A stretch of 64,000 nt of DNA, from contig NZ_CP076538.1 of the NCBI RefSeq assembly GCF_018885265.1, positions 2,826,001-2,890,000 on the forward strand. Reading direction: 5' to 3'. Within the stretch, counting starts at the first letter, position 1. Each line of letters starts with the position of its first letter. Below are positions 26,695-36,062 of this stretch, one piece after another. The DNA is from Amycolatopsis aidingensis (lineage in GTDB: Bacteria > Actinomycetota > Actinomycetes > Mycobacteriales > Pseudonocardiaceae). A program made the position numbers and the translations under genes. The notes under the pieces are model-generated. The model did not search any database, was not told the origin of the DNA, and worked only from the letters and a program-made list of their open reading frames with translations.

Positions 26695-27723
26695 ATGCGG
26701 TATGCCTTCGGCGCCGGGTTCGAGGTGCCTGCCGGATACCTGAACACCCCGAGCGTCGGCATCCCCGCCGACCGGGTCGCCGAGGCCGTCGAGCGGGCGG
26801 TGGCGCGCTGGCGGTCCGGTGCGGACCGGCCGCCGGACTTCGACGCCGCCGTGGCCGCCTCCCGGGAGGGATTCGCGGAACTGACCGGGGTGCCCGCCGA
26901 GCGGGTGGCCATCGGCGCCTCGGTCTCCCAGGTCATCGCCTCGGTGGCGGCCGGGGTCCCCGACGGCGGCAGCGTGCTGCTGGCCAGGGGCGACTTCACC
27001 AGCGTCGGTTTCCCCTTCGCCGCACAGGCCGGGCGGGGCGTGACGGTGACCGAGGTGCCGCTGGCGGAGTTGCCGGACCGGGTCGCCGGGCACGACCTGG
27101 TAGCGGTCAGCGTGGTCCAGTCCGCCGACGGCGCGCTGGTGGACCTGCCCGCGCTGCGCGCGGCCGCCGAATCCGCCGGGGTGCCGGTGCTGCTGGACGC
27201 CACCCAGGCCGCGGGCTGGCTGCCGCTGTGGCTGGGCTGGGCGGACTGGGTGGTCGCCGCGGGCTACAAATGGCTGCTCTGCCCGCGTGGCGCCGCCTGG
27301 CTGGCCGTGCATCCCCGCGTTCTCCAGCGGACCCTGCCGGTGAGCGCCAACTGGTATGCGGGCGAGGATCCCTGGCAGACGGTGTACGGCCTGCCGCTGC
27401 GGCTGGCCGAGGGTGCCCGCCGGTTCGACCTCTCCCCGGTCTGGCTGGCGCAGGTGGGCGCGGCGGTGGCCCTGCCGTACCTGGCTTCCCTGGACCGGGA
27501 CGAGGTGCACGCGCACTGCACCGGCCTTGCCGACCTGCTGCTGGAGCGCCTCGGCCTGCCGCCGCGGGGCAGCGCCATCGTCTCCCTTGACCGGCCCGGC
27601 GCGGCCGGACGGCTGGCCGCGGCCGGGGTGGTCGCGAGCACGCGGGCGGGCCGGGCGCGGATCGGCTTCCATCTGTACAACACCACGGCCGAGGTGGACG
27701 CCGTGCTGGCCGCACTCACCTGA
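26695..27723 (+). CDS. Class V PLP aminotransferase (cysteine desulfurase/epimerase-like)
   Basis: 342 residues beginning at the base after the previous stop. PLP contacts are visible: D168 and Q171 in VPVLLDATQAAGW, and the Schiff-base lysine K192 in AAGYKWLLCPRG. The N-terminal ring-contacting loop GASVSQVIA replaces the usual GxT. The active-site Cys loop of NifS-type desulfurases is not evident, so an epimerase, kynureninase-like or lyase role is as likely. The only link with the upstream bPH2 gene is tight spacing. Confidence 0.82.
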   Translation: MRYAFGAGFEVPAGYLNTPSVGIPADRVAEAVERAVARWRSGADRPPDFDAAVAASREGFAELTGVPAERVAIGASVSQVIASVAAGVPDGGSVLLARGDFTSVGFPFAAQAGRGVTVTEVPLAELPDRVAGHDLVAVSVVQSADGALVDLPALRAAAESAGVPVLLDATQAAGWLPLWLGWADWVVAAGYKWLLCPRGAAWLAVHPRVLQRTLPVSANWYAGEDPWQTVYGLPLRLAEGARRFDLSPVWLAQVGAAVALPYLASLDRDEVHAHCTGLADLLLERLGLPPRGSAIVSLDRPGAAGRLAAAGVVASTRAGRARIGFHLYNTTAEVDAVLAALT

Positions 27724-27761
27724 CGCGGAGCGGGCCGCTCTCGTCCAGTACCGTCCGGCAC

Positions 27762-28442
27762 GTGGATGGAACCGTTGACCGAACGCAGTACTTCGGCGGC
27801 TCCGAGCGAGGTGGCAGCGGACATACCGCGCCACTGCCCAGGGTGCGTCCTGAGCCCTCGCCCCCGCGGCGGCGGGACATCTGGCTCAAGGGTGGTGGGC
27901 TGCTCGCGGTCGCGGTGGTGTCCAGCCTGACCTGGTGGCTGATCCGTGGCACCGGAGGGGAACAGACACAACCGCAGGGCACGCTGGTGGAGAGCCCGCT
28001 GACCAGCGGCGAGTTCCGCTACGCCGTGGTGTCCGGCCCGGTCAGCTCGGCGGACTGCGCGGCCAGCTCCTACGGCGACGTGCAGGAGTGGTTCGACGAG
28101 CACCAGTGCGAGCGGCTGTCCCGGTCGCTGTACACCACCGAGGTGGATGGCGCGCGGGCGCTGGTCTCGGTGTCCCGGGTGACCATGCCGGACCCGCAGC
28201 AGACCCGGCAGCTCAAGTCGATCACCGACACCAGCGGCACCGGCAACGTCAGCGACCTGGTCCGGGACGGCACCGCGGAGATCCCCGGTGCGCCCAACGT
28301 CGCCTCCGGTGAGTACGCCTCCACGGTCACCGAACGGAGCCTGACCATCGTCGAGGCCAACTTCTTCGAGGACCACACCGACAAGGCGCTGCTGCAACGC
28401 ATCAGCACCGACGCCCTCCGCCTCGCCGGCACCCTCCCCTGA
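27762..28442 (+). CDS. Membrane-anchored protein of unknown function
   Basis: 226 residues from GTG (MDGTVDRTQYFGGSE). A Pro/Arg-rich cytoplasmic N-terminus (about 1-42) leads into one membrane segment (GGGLLAVAVVSSLTWWLI). An extracellular domain of about 155 residues follows, with two cysteines (SADCAASS, HQCERL) that could form a disulfide. No family was recognised. It converges on the DUF4439 lipoprotein gene with a small hairpin between the stops. Confidence 0.75.
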   Translation: MDGTVDRTQYFGGSERGGSGHTAPLPRVRPEPSPPRRRDIWLKGGGLLAVAVVSSLTWWLIRGTGGEQTQPQGTLVESPLTSGEFRYAVVSGPVSSADCAASSYGDVQEWFDEHQCERLSRSLYTTEVDGARALVSVSRVTMPDPQQTRQLKSITDTSGTGNVSDLVRDGTAEIPGAPNVASGEYASTVTERSLTIVEANFFEDHTDKALLQRISTDALRLAGTLP

Positions 28443-28446
28443 CCGG

Positions 28447-28464
28447 CCACTCACAGCAGAGTGG
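28447..28464. terminator. Short bidirectional hairpin between convergent genes
   Basis: CCACTC-acagca-GAGTGG is a 6-bp perfect stem in the 23-bp gap between two convergent stops. It has no T-tract. Its flank GGCCACTCACAGC resembles one arm of the longer palindrome after pnp. Confidence 0.5.
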
Positions 28465-28465
28465 G

Positions 28466-29434
28466 TTACTGGATGGGGGTGCCGGGGAGAGGGTTGGCGG
28501 CCGGAGTGGTACCGGCGTCGGCGCGCCAGCGGGTGACCCTGGTGGCCGAGCCGAGCAGGGAGTCGGCGGCCATCGAGCGCAGCGCCGGGTCGTCGGTCCG
28601 TTCCAGCACGCCCCGCCAGGCCTGCGCGGCATCGGTCTCGGCGACCACGACCAGCGCCATCGCCGAGGGTTGGTCGGTCACCGGCTCCGGCGGCGGGTAG
28701 GCGGGCTCGGCCGGCCGCGGGGTGGCGCCCGCGGCGGTCAGCACCCGCTCGGCGGCGTCCCTGCGGTCCCGGTGCGCGGCCGCACCCTCGCGGACCCCCC
28801 GGTCGAAGTCGGCGGGGAGGTAGGCGGCGACCAGCCCGTACACCCAGACCGCGGCATGCTCGGCGGCCAGCGCCTGCTGCAGCGCCTGCTCCGCCTCCTC
28901 CGGCAGCTCTGGCACCGTCGCCCGTTCCAGCTCACCCGGTTGCCCGGCCCCCAGCGCCGGGTCCAGCTGCTGCGCGGCGGCGCAGCCCGCGGCCACCGAG
29001 CCGACCAGCCCGGCCCGGTACCGGGGCACCGAGGGCACCAGCTCCAGCGCCTGCTGCCGGCACTGCGCCAGCCGGGTACCGAGGGTCTTCAGGTCCGGAA
29101 CCGGCCCGGGGTCCGCGGCCGGTTGTTCGGGCTCTGGCCGGTTCAGCCGGTCGATCTCGGCCTGCAGCCGTTGCTCCTGGGCGGCACGCAGGGTGGCGAC
29201 CTTGGTGGCCAGCTCGGCCTGCTGCGGGGCCGAGCCGGCCAGGCTCCGCGCCGCCTCCGCGTCGGCGCGCGCCCGCTGCAGCAGTGGCAGCAGCGGGTCC
29301 GGGCTGTCCTCGTAACCGGCTGTGCACGCCGCGGCGAGCGGCCCCACCAGCGGCAGGACCAGCGCGAGCGCACCCGCGCGCATCACCTGGCGCCGGCCGC
29401 GCGGCATCCGTCTGGCTGTTCTTCGGGCTGTCAC
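28466..29434 (-). CDS. DUF4439 ferritin-like lipoprotein
   Basis: 322 residues from GTG. Basic residues (RRTARRMPRGRRQVMR) lead into a hydrophobic core and lipobox LAAAC, so it should be a secreted lipoprotein; the twin Arg residues could allow Tat export. The C-terminal region (about 175-320) is the DUF4439 ferritin-like bundle with helices ALQQALAAEHAAVWVYGLVA and AAAHRDRRDAAERVL, where Glu/His could bind metal. The central region is a coiled coil (QQAELATKVATLRAAQEQR). A divergent position next to rimP is common in actinobacteria. The role is not established. Confidence 0.82.
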   Translation of the reverse strand: MTARRTARRMPRGRRQVMRAGALALVLPLVGPLAAACTAGYEDSPDPLLPLLQRARADAEAARSLAGSAPQQAELATKVATLRAAQEQRLQAEIDRLNRPEPEQPAADPGPVPDLKTLGTRLAQCRQQALELVPSVPRYRAGLVGSVAAGCAAAQQLDPALGAGQPGELERATVPELPEEAEQALQQALAAEHAAVWVYGLVAAYLPADFDRGVREGAAAHRDRRDAAERVLTAAGATPRPAEPAYPPPEPVTDQPSAMALVVVAETDAAQAWRGVLERTDDPALRSMAADSLLGSATRVTRWRADAGTTPAANPLPGTPIQ

Positions 29435-29599
29435 GTGGAGTCATCCTGCCAGGTGAGGTCCGGACCAGAGGCGGCCCTCCACACCGGCAGGATAAGCTGA
29501 ACCATCCATGACCGACCGACAATCAGATGGCAGCAGGGAAGCACGACCGGCAGGATGCCGGGGTACGACCCGGCCACGGACCGCAGCCGATAGGGGAGC

Positions 29600-30151
29600 A
29601 TGACGGTGGCAGCAGAACTCGCCAGCCGGCTGGAACCGATCGTGGCCGAGGCCGTCGCGGCCACCGGTTTCGATCTGGACGCGCTCGATGTACAGCAGGC
29701 CGGCCGGCGCAAGCTGGTCAAGGTGGTGGTGGACGGCGACGACGGGGTCGGGCTCGACGAGGTCGCCGAGATCAGCAGGGCGGTGTCCGCGGTACTGGAC
29801 GAGAACGAGGCCCTGATCGCGGGTGCCTACACCCTCGAGGTCACCTCGCCCGGTGTCGACCGCCCGCTCACCAGGGCGAGACACTGGCGGCGGGCCAGGT
29901 ACCGCCGGGTGCGGATCACGCCGGTGAGCGGCGCCGAGTTCGTCGGCCGGGTCGGGCACGCGGGGGAGCGGGCCGCCAGGGTGCTGGTGGACGGCGGCGG
30001 CATCCGGGACGTCGCCTACCAGGACGTGGCCAAGGCGGTGATCGAGATCGAGTTCCGCCAGCCGCCGGCCGAGGAACTCAAGCGGCTGGACGAGGACGCG
30101 CTCGAAGCGGGCGGGGACTCCGCGGCCGGACAGAAGGAGGAGCCGAGGTGA
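29600..30151 (+). CDS. rimP: Ribosome maturation factor RimP
   Basis: 183 residues; assists 30S subunit maturation. N-terminal RimP domain at about 8-85 ([40 protein letters not shown]), then the small beta-barrel C-terminal domain, and an acidic disordered tail (about 155-183) longer than in E. coli. The ATG has GGGAGC upstream. The gap to the divergent lipoprotein is 165 bp and probably holds the promoter of the nus-infB operon. The stop overlaps nusA as GTGA. Confidence 0.95.
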   Translation: MTVAAELASRLEPIVAEAVAATGFDLDALDVQQAGRRKLVKVVVDGDDGVGLDEVAEISRAVSAVLDENEALIAGAYTLEVTSPGVDRPLTRARHWRRARYRRVRITPVSGAEFVGRVGHAGERAARVLVDGGGIRDVAYQDVAKAVIEIEFRQPPAEELKRLDEDALEAGGDSAAGQKEEPR

Positions 30152-31197
30152 ACGTCGACATCGCGGCGCTGCGCGCTATCGAACGGGACAAGGACATCCC
30201 GTTCGAGACGGTGCTCGACGCCATCGAGAACGCCCTGCTGACGGCGTACAAGCACACCGAGGGCCACCAGCCCCGGGCCAAGATCGACATCGACAGGAAG
30301 ACCGGTTTCGTCCGGGTGCTGGCGCATACGCTGGACGAGAACGGCGAGATCGCCGAGGAGTGGGACGACACCCCGGAGGGGTTCGGCCGGATCGCGGCCA
30401 CCACCGCCCGCCAGGTGATCCTGCAACGGCTGCGGGACGCCGAGCACGAGAAGACCTTCGGCGAGTTCTCCGCCAAGGAGAACGACATCGTCGCCGGGGT
30501 GATCCAGCGGGACGCCCGCGCGAACGCCCGCGGCATGGTGGTGGTCCAGGTCGGGGACACCGAGGGCGTGCTGCCCGCGGCCGAGCAGGTACCGGGTGAG
30601 AACTACCCGCACGGCAGCCGGATCAAGGCCTACGTGGTGGGTGTCTCGCGCAGCACCCGCGGACCGCAGATCACCCTGTCCCGTACCCACCCGAACCTGG
30701 TGCGCAAGCTGTTCGCGCTGGAGGTGCCGGAGATCGCCGACGGCACGGTGGAGATCGCGGCCGTCGCGCGTGAGGCAGGTCACCGTTCCAAGATCGCGGT
30801 CCGCTCCACGGTGCCGGGCGTGAACGCGAAGGGTGCCTGCATCGGCCCGGTCGGTGCCCGGGTGCGCAACGTGATGAGCGAGCTGGCCGGGGAGAAGATC
30901 GACATCATCGACTACTCCGAGGATCCGGCTCGTTTCGTCGGGAATGCGCTGTCCCCGGCGAAGGTTGTATCCGTACGGGTAGTGGACGAACGGGCCAAGA
31001 CCGCACGGGTCGTGGTCCCGGACTTCCAGTTGTCGCTGGCCATCGGCAAGGAAGGTCAGAACGCCCGGCTGGCCGCGCGGCTGACCGGGTGGCGGATCGA
31101 CATCCGCAGCGATGCCGCACCGGATGGTCCGGTGGCGCATGCGGAACCGCATCGAGACCCCTCGCCCCGGCCCGCGGCAACCGGTTCGGCTGACTGA
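30148..31197 (+). CDS. nusA: Transcription termination/antitermination factor NusA
   Basis: 349 residues from GTG. Order: N-terminal RNA-polymerase-binding domain (1-125), S1 domain ([20 protein letters not shown]), KH1 ([19 protein letters not shown] region onward, with [20 protein letters not shown]) and KH2 ([20 protein letters not shown]). It lacks the C-terminal acidic repeats of E. coli NusA, as is usual in actinobacteria. Coupled to rimP, followed by ylxR and infB in the classic operon. Confidence 0.96.
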   Translation: MNVDIAALRAIERDKDIPFETVLDAIENALLTAYKHTEGHQPRAKIDIDRKTGFVRVLAHTLDENGEIAEEWDDTPEGFGRIAATTARQVILQRLRDAEHEKTFGEFSAKENDIVAGVIQRDARANARGMVVVQVGDTEGVLPAAEQVPGENYPHGSRIKAYVVGVSRSTRGPQITLSRTHPNLVRKLFALEVPEIADGTVEIAAVAREAGHRSKIAVRSTVPGVNAKGACIGPVGARVRNVMSELAGEKIDIIDYSEDPARFVGNALSPAKVVSVRVVDERAKTARVVVPDFQLSLAIGKEGQNARLAARLTGWRIDIRSDAAPDGPVAHAEPHRDPSPRPAATGSAD

Positions 31198-31214
31198 GGG
31201 GTGACGAGCTAGAC

Positions 31215-31583
31215 TTGTCAGCGGGCAGGCGCCCGCGGCGCGATGCCGCACGGCACGAGTCCGGAGATCGTCCGGTTCGCACGTGCGTGGGGTGTCGGCG
31301 GCGGGCCTTGAACAGCGAGCTGCTGCGGTTGGTCGCGGCGGACGGACGCGTGGTCGTCGACGAGCGTCGGCGGCTGCCGGGTCGCGGGGCTTGGTTGCAC
31401 CGGGATCCGGAGTGTCTGTCCAGAGCCGAACGGCGGCGAGCGTTCTCCAGGGCGTTGCGGGTTTCTGGGGTGCTCGACGCCGGCGGTGTCCGGGACCATC
31501 TCGAACGGCTCGCGCCGGATAGTACGGAGACGGGAACTCCCCGCTCCGGATCGGAACGAAGGAAGCAGGTCGACCCGTCATGA
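31215..31583 (+). CDS. ylxR: YlxR-family (DUF448) RNA-binding protein
   Basis: 122 residues if TTG is the start. The YlxR core is clear: RTCVGCRRRALNSELLRLVA, then RRLPGRGAWLHRDPECL. The N-terminal 20 residues (MSAGRRPRRDAARHESGDRP) are basic and not conserved; no better ATG/GTG lies between TTG and the motif. The C-terminus is extended. The position between nusA and infB is the standard location. It is a small nucleic-acid-binding protein reported to influence transcription or tRNA processing in other bacteria. Confidence 0.85.
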   Translation: MSAGRRPRRDAARHESGDRPVRTCVGCRRRALNSELLRLVAADGRVVVDERRRLPGRGAWLHRDPECLSRAERRRAFSRALRVSGVLDAGGVRDHLERLAPDSTETGTPRSGSERRKQVDPS

Positions 31584-31674
31584 GTCAGCCGTGAAGCTGA
31601 AGCCATGAACGCGCGACGGTAGGACGAGGTCAGCGGGTGCATTGCCTGCCTGACCTCACCAGTTGAGGAGAGCA

Positions 31675-34653
31675 GTGGCAGGCAAGGCCCGCGTGCACGA
31701 GCTCGCGAAAGAGCTCGGTGTCACCAGCAAGGAAGTACTCGCCAAACTGAAGGAACAGGGCGAGTTCGTGAAATCCGCGTCCTCCACGGTGGAGGCACCG
31801 GTCGCTCGGCGGCTGCGTGATGCCTTCCCCGGTAAGGACGCCAAATCAGGCAAGCAGGGCGGCCGTAAGCAGGCCGCGTCCAGCAACGGCTCGAGCGGTT
31901 CCGGCGGTGCCACCGCCGAGGCCCCGGCACCGGCAGCTGCGCAGGATTCCGCGCCCGCCCCCGAGCGGCAGGCCAAGCCGGACTCCGCACGCCAGGCACC
32001 GAAACCCGGCCCCAAGCCGGGCCCGAAACCGGGGCCGACCCCCGGCCCGCCCAAGTCCGAGCAGCCCGCGCCGCCCAAGCCGGGCCCGAAGCAGGAACAG
32101 CCCGACCAGTCCGCCCAGCCCGCGGCCGCCGACTCCGGCCAGGGTGGTGGCGCCGGTGCTGACGGTGGCGCCGTGGTGCCGCCGAAGCCGCAGGGCCCCA
32201 AGTCCGGTGGCCCCAAGCCCGGCCCGCGCGCCCCGCGGGTGGGCAACAACCCCTTCGGGGTGGGCTCCGGCTCCCCGTCCCCGCGTCCCGCGCCGCCGCG
32301 TCCCGGCGGTCAGCAGCAGGGCGGCGGTGGCGGTGGCGAGCAGCGTGGCCAGCGTTCCGGCGGTGGCGAGCGTCCCGCGGCCAGCCAGCGCGGAGGCGGC
32401 AGCGCCCCGAGCGGTAACCGGCCCAGCCCCGGCAACATGCCGCCGCGTCCGAACCCTGGCATGATGCCCGCTCGCCCGGCCCGTCCCGGTGGCGGCCAGG
32501 GCGGCCCCGGTGGTGGCCGTGGTGGCCCTGGCGGCGGTCGCGGTGGCCCTGGCGGCGGTCGCGGTGGTCCCGGCGGCGGTCGCGGTGGTCCCGGTGGTGG
32601 CGGCGGCGGTGGCCGTGGCGGTCCCGGTGGCGGTGGCGGCGGCTTCCGTGGTGGTCCCGGTGGCGGTGCCCCCGCCGGCGGCGGTGGCGGCTTCCGCGGT
32701 GGCGGCGGTCGCCCGGGCGGTCGTGGTGGCACGGCCGGTGCCTTCGGCCGTCCCGGTGGCCCCTCGCGCAAGGGCCGCAAGTCCAAGCGGCAGAAGCGCC
32801 AGGAGTACATGGACAACATGCAGGCGCCCAGCGTCGGCGGTGTCCGCCTGCCCAAGGGCAGTGGCGAGACGATCCGGTTGCCGCGTGGTGCCTCGCTGAC
32901 CGACTTCGCCGAGAAGATCGACGCCAACCCGGCTTCGCTGGTGCAGGTGCTCTTCCACCTCGGTGAGATGGTCACCGCCACCCAGTCGGTTTCCGAGGAC
33001 GTCCTCGAGCTGCTCGGCTCGGAGATGAACTACAACGTGCAGGTGGTCAGCCCCGAGGAGGAGGACCGCGAGCTGCTAGAGACCTTCGACATCACCTACG
33101 GCCAGGACGCCGGTGACGAGGAGGACCTGCAGGCGCGGCCGCCGGTGGTGACCGTGATGGGTCACGTCGACCACGGTAAGACCAAGCTGCTGGACACCAT
33201 TCGCAAGACGAAGGTCGCCGAGGGCGAGGCCGGTGGCATCACCCAGCACATCGGTGCCTACCAGGTGCAGACTCAGCTGGAAGGCGTCGACCGGTTGATC
33301 ACCTTCATCGACACCCCCGGTCACGAGGCGTTCACCGCCATGCGTGCCCGTGGTGCGAACTCCACCGACATCGCGGTGATCGTGGTCGCCGCCGACGACG
33401 GGGTGATGCCGCAGACGGTGGAGGCGATCAACCACGCCCAGGCGGCAAAGGCGCCGATCGTGGTGGCGATCAACAAGATCGACCTCGAGGGTGCGAACCC
33501 GGACAAGATCCGGCAGCAGCTCACCGAGTACAACCTGGTCGCCGAGGAGTACGGCGGGGACACGATGTTCGTCGAGGTCGCGGCGAAGCCGGGCCTGAAC
33601 ATCGACGGGCTGCTCGAGGCGATCCTGCTCACCGCGGACGCCACCCTGGACCTGCGGGCCAACCCGGACATGGAGGCCCAGGGCGTGGCGATCGAGGCGC
33701 ATCTGGACCGCGGCCGCGGTCCGGTGGCGACCGTGCTGGTGCAGCGCGGCACGCTGCGGGTCGGCGACTCGGTGGTCGCCGGGGACGCCTACGGGCGGGT
33801 CCGGCGGATGGTGGACGAACACAACGAGGACGTGACCGAGGCGTGGCCTTCCCGCCCGGTGCAGGTCATCGGGTTCACCTCGGTGCCGGGTGCGGGCGAC
33901 ACCTTCCTGGTGGTGGACGAGGACCGGGTGGCAAGGCAGATCGCCGAGCGCCGCCAGGCCCGGATCCGCAACGCGATGAACGCCTCCAAGCGCAAGCGGG
34001 TCAGCCTTGAGGACCTGGACTCGGCGCTGAAGGAGACCTCGACGCTCAACCTGATCGTCAAGGGCGACAACTCCGGTACCGTCGAGGCGCTGGAGGCCTC
34101 CCTGATGCAGATCGAGGTCGGGGACGAGGTCGAGCTGAACATCGTGCACCGCGGCGTCGGTGGCGTCACCGAGAGCGATGTCGACCTGGCGACCGCGTCC
34201 GACGCGATCGTGCTGGGCTTCAACGTGCGGGCACAGGGCAAGGCGACCGAGCGGGCCGCCCGCGAGGGCGTCGACGTCCGGTACTACACGGTGATCTACC
34301 AGGCGATCGAGGAGATCGAGCAGGCCCTCAAGGGCATGCTCAAGCCGGAGTACGAGGAGGTGGAGCTCGGCAAGGCCGAGGTCCGCGAGGTCTTCAAGTC
34401 CTCCAAGGTCGGCACCATCGCCGGCTGCCTGGTCACCTCGGGCGAGATCCGGCGCAACGCCAAGGCCCGCCTGCTCCGGGACGATGTCGTGGTCGCCCAG
34501 AACCTGCCGATCAGCTCGCTGAAACGGTTCAAGGACGACGCGGTCGAGGTCAGGGACGGCTTCGAGTGCGGTCTGACTCTCGGCAAGTACAGCGACATCA
34601 AGGTCGGCGATGTCGTGGAGACCTACGAGCAGCGGGAGAAGCCGCGCACCTGA
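31675..34653 (+). CDS. infB: Translation initiation factor IF-2
   Basis: 992 residues from GTG with GAGGAG upstream. Residues 1-50 form an IF2_N helix module ([20 protein letters not shown]). Residues about 60-375 are low complexity: Pro/Lys/Ala-rich, then a Gly/Arg/Pro-rich stretch built from GGRGGPGG repeats. A second IF2_N ([20 protein letters not shown]) precedes the GTPase domain with G1 GHVDHGKT near 496, [10 protein letters not shown]3 DTPGHEAF and G4 NKID. Domains II-IV follow to the end (IF-2 beta-barrel and initiator-tRNA-binding domain). It positions fMet-tRNA on the 30S subunit. Confidence 0.97.
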   Translation: MAGKARVHELAKELGVTSKEVLAKLKEQGEFVKSASSTVEAPVARRLRDAFPGKDAKSGKQGGRKQAASSNGSSGSGGATAEAPAPAAAQDSAPAPERQAKPDSARQAPKPGPKPGPKPGPTPGPPKSEQPAPPKPGPKQEQPDQSAQPAAADSGQGGGAGADGGAVVPPKPQGPKSGGPKPGPRAPRVGNNPFGVGSGSPSPRPAPPRPGGQQQGGGGGGEQRGQRSGGGERPAASQRGGGSAPSGNRPSPGNMPPRPNPGMMPARPARPGGGQGGPGGGRGGPGGGRGGPGGGRGGPGGGRGGPGGGGGGGRGGPGGGGGGFRGGPGGGAPAGGGGGFRGGGGRPGGRGGTAGAFGRPGGPSRKGRKSKRQKRQEYMDNMQAPSVGGVRLPKGSGETIRLPRGASLTDFAEKIDANPASLVQVLFHLGEMVTATQSVSEDVLELLGSEMNYNVQVVSPEEEDRELLETFDITYGQDAGDEEDLQARPPVVTVMGHVDHGKTKLLDTIRKTKVAEGEAGGITQHIGAYQVQTQLEGVDRLITFIDTPGHEAFTAMRARGANSTDIAVIVVAADDGVMPQTVEAINHAQAAKAPIVVAINKIDLEGANPDKIRQQLTEYNLVAEEYGGDTMFVEVAAKPGLNIDGLLEAILLTADATLDLRANPDMEAQGVAIEAHLDRGRGPVATVLVQRGTLRVGDSVVAGDAYGRVRRMVDEHNEDVTEAWPSRPVQVIGFTSVPGAGDTFLVVDEDRVARQIAERRQARIRNAMNASKRKRVSLEDLDSALKETSTLNLIVKGDNSGTVEALEASLMQIEVGDEVELNIVHRGVGGVTESDVDLATASDAIVLGFNVRAQGKATERAAREGVDVRYYTVIYQAIEEIEQALKGMLKPEYEEVELGKAEVREVFKSSKVGTIAGCLVTSGEIRRNAKARLLRDDVVVAQNLPISSLKRFKDDAVEVRDGFECGLTLGKYSDIKVGDVVETYEQREKPRT

Positions 34654-34662
34654 GCCAGCTGC

Positions 34663-34692
34663 GGCGGGGTCCGGTGACCACCGGACCCCGCC
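34663..34692 (+). terminator. Strong hairpin after infB
   Basis: GGCGGGGTCCGGT and ACCGGACCCCGCC form a perfect 13-bp stem with a GACC loop, nine bases after the infB stop. There is no T-tract, as often in actinobacteria. It could end the rimP-infB transcript or attenuate read-through into the DUF503-rbfA pair. Confidence 0.75.
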
Positions 34693-34730
34693 CGCTCGGC
34701 CGTCCACCACGACCCACCCGGTGATGCACG

Positions 34731-35027
34731 TTGTACGTCGGCGCTCTGGAACTCGACATCCTGCTCGGGGATGTCCATTCGCTGAAGCAGAAACGCTCCA
34801 CGGTACGTCCGGTCCTTGCCGAACTGCGCAGGCGGTTCGAGGTGTCGGTGGCCGAGGCAGGCCATCTGGACCTGCATCGCAGGGCGCTGCTCGGGGTGGC
34901 CGTGGTCGCCGCGGATCCGGCGCACGTACGGGATGTGCTGGACGAGTGTGAGCGGCTGGTCGCGGCGCGGCCGGAGCTCGACCTGCTTTCGGCACGGCGC
35001 AGGCTGATCGGGCCGGAAGACGAGTAG
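34731..35027 (+). CDS. DUF503-family protein
   Basis: 98 residues from TTG ([20 protein letters not shown]). The family signature [13 protein letters not shown] and the C-terminal [18 protein letters not shown] match DUF503, a small ferredoxin-like-fold protein consistently found between infB and rbfA. The molecular role is not known. The TTG start is accepted because the conserved core starts immediately after it and no other start is available. Confidence 0.88.
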   Translation: MYVGALELDILLGDVHSLKQKRSTVRPVLAELRRRFEVSVAEAGHLDLHRRALLGVAVVAADPAHVRDVLDECERLVAARPELDLLSARRRLIGPEDE

Positions 35028-35062
35028 TTGTTCACCTCTACTGTGAGAAAGGGGTGTGCGTC

Positions 35063-35566
35063 GTGGCCGACCAGGCTCGCGCACGCAGGCTGGCGAAGCG
35101 GATCGCGCAGATCGTGGCTTCCGCGCTGGAGCACGACGTGAAGGACCCGCGGCTGGGCCACGTGACCATCACCGATGCCAGGATCACCGGCGATCTCCGC
35201 GATGCCACCGTGTACTACACGGTGCGCGGGGAGCGGCTGGACGCCGCGCCCGACTTCGCCGGCGCGGCGGCCGCGCTGGAGTCCGCACGGGGCGTACTGC
35301 GCAGCAAGGTGGGCGAGGGCACCGGCGTGCGGTACACGCCCACCCTGACCTTCGTCGCCGACAGCATCCCGGAGGACGCCAAGCGGATCGAGGACCTGCT
35401 GGCCAAGGCGCGGGAGGCCGACGCCGAGGTGGCCAGGCGGGCCACCGGCGCACAGCACGCCGGTGAGGCCGATCCCTACCGGGCGCCGCGCGAGGATGAC
35501 GAGGACATCGAGGACACCGAGGACATCGAAGCCGACGAGCTGGCCGAACCGGAGTGGCGCGGCTGA
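35063..35566 (+). CDS. rbfA: 30S ribosome-binding factor RbfA
   Basis: 167 residues from GTG ([14 protein letters not shown]); another GTG three codons upstream is possible, but AAAGGGG is better spaced for this one. The KH-like RbfA core ([44 protein letters not shown]) occupies 1-120. The C-terminus is a very acidic tail ([18 protein letters not shown]). It is needed for 16S 5' maturation and cold adaptation in other bacteria. The stop lies 3 bp from the end of the convergent TetR remnant. Confidence 0.95.
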   Translation: MADQARARRLAKRIAQIVASALEHDVKDPRLGHVTITDARITGDLRDATVYYTVRGERLDAAPDFAGAAAALESARGVLRSKVGEGTGVRYTPTLTFVADSIPEDAKRIEDLLAKAREADAEVARRATGAQHAGEADPYRAPREDDEDIEDTEDIEADELAEPEWRG

Positions 35567-35569
35567 CGG

Positions 35570-36046
35570 TCACCAGTCGCGGACGGATAGCAGGTAGCCG
35601 AGCTGCCTGCGCCATGCCTGTGGTGCGAACTCGCAGCTCGGCTCCGCCGTCCTGGCCACACTCGCCATGGCGAAGGTCAGATCGGACTCGGCGAAGTCGC
35701 CGCGCAGCTGCCCGGACTCCCTGGCCCGCTCGACGATCCGGGTGAACGCCGTGGCCGCGTGCCGCTTGGCCTGCTCGATCGCGGGTGCCTCCCCGAGATC
35801 CCTGATACAGACGTCGGTGTAGCCGCGGTCGGCCGCCAGCAGCTCGCAGTTCCCGGTCAGCAACTGCACGAACCCCTCCCAGGGGTCATCGGCCCGTAGA
35901 GCGCCCGCTCGGCCAGCCCGACCGCGTGCTCCACCAGCCCGAGGAACGCGGCCTCGATGGGCGTCGCGGGTGGGGAAGCGGTTGTACAGGGTGCCGATCG
36001 CCACCCCCGCCCTGCGGGCGATCTCGTCCAGCGGGGCATCCAGTAC
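35570..36046 (-). pseudogene. Decayed TetR-family regulator, 5'-truncated, two frameshifts
   Basis: The recognisable part begins at VLDAPLDEIARRAGVAIGTL, i.e. inside the TetR HTH; the first helix is gone and the adjacent methyltransferase gene ends 17 bp away. After YNRFPTRDA the frame shifts (one extra C, run 35959-35961) to IEAAFLGLVEHAVGLAERAL. It then shifts back at a C/G run (35893-35895, one base short) to ADDPWEGFVQLLTGNCELL and on to the stop. No start codon with a complete HTH exists in any frame. It is a nonfunctional remnant unless both shifts are sequencing errors; the missing 5' end argues for real decay. Confidence 0.78.
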
Positions 36047-36062
36047 CTTGGGATGGACCCGG

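Noticed and set aside
32500..32760. A tandem DNA repeat independent of coding
   Set aside because: It is in frame and encodes the Gly/Arg/Pro tract of IF-2, so it is listed as part of infB.
33076..34995. A long antisense frame over infB
   Set aside because: Shadow of a strongly conserved gene.
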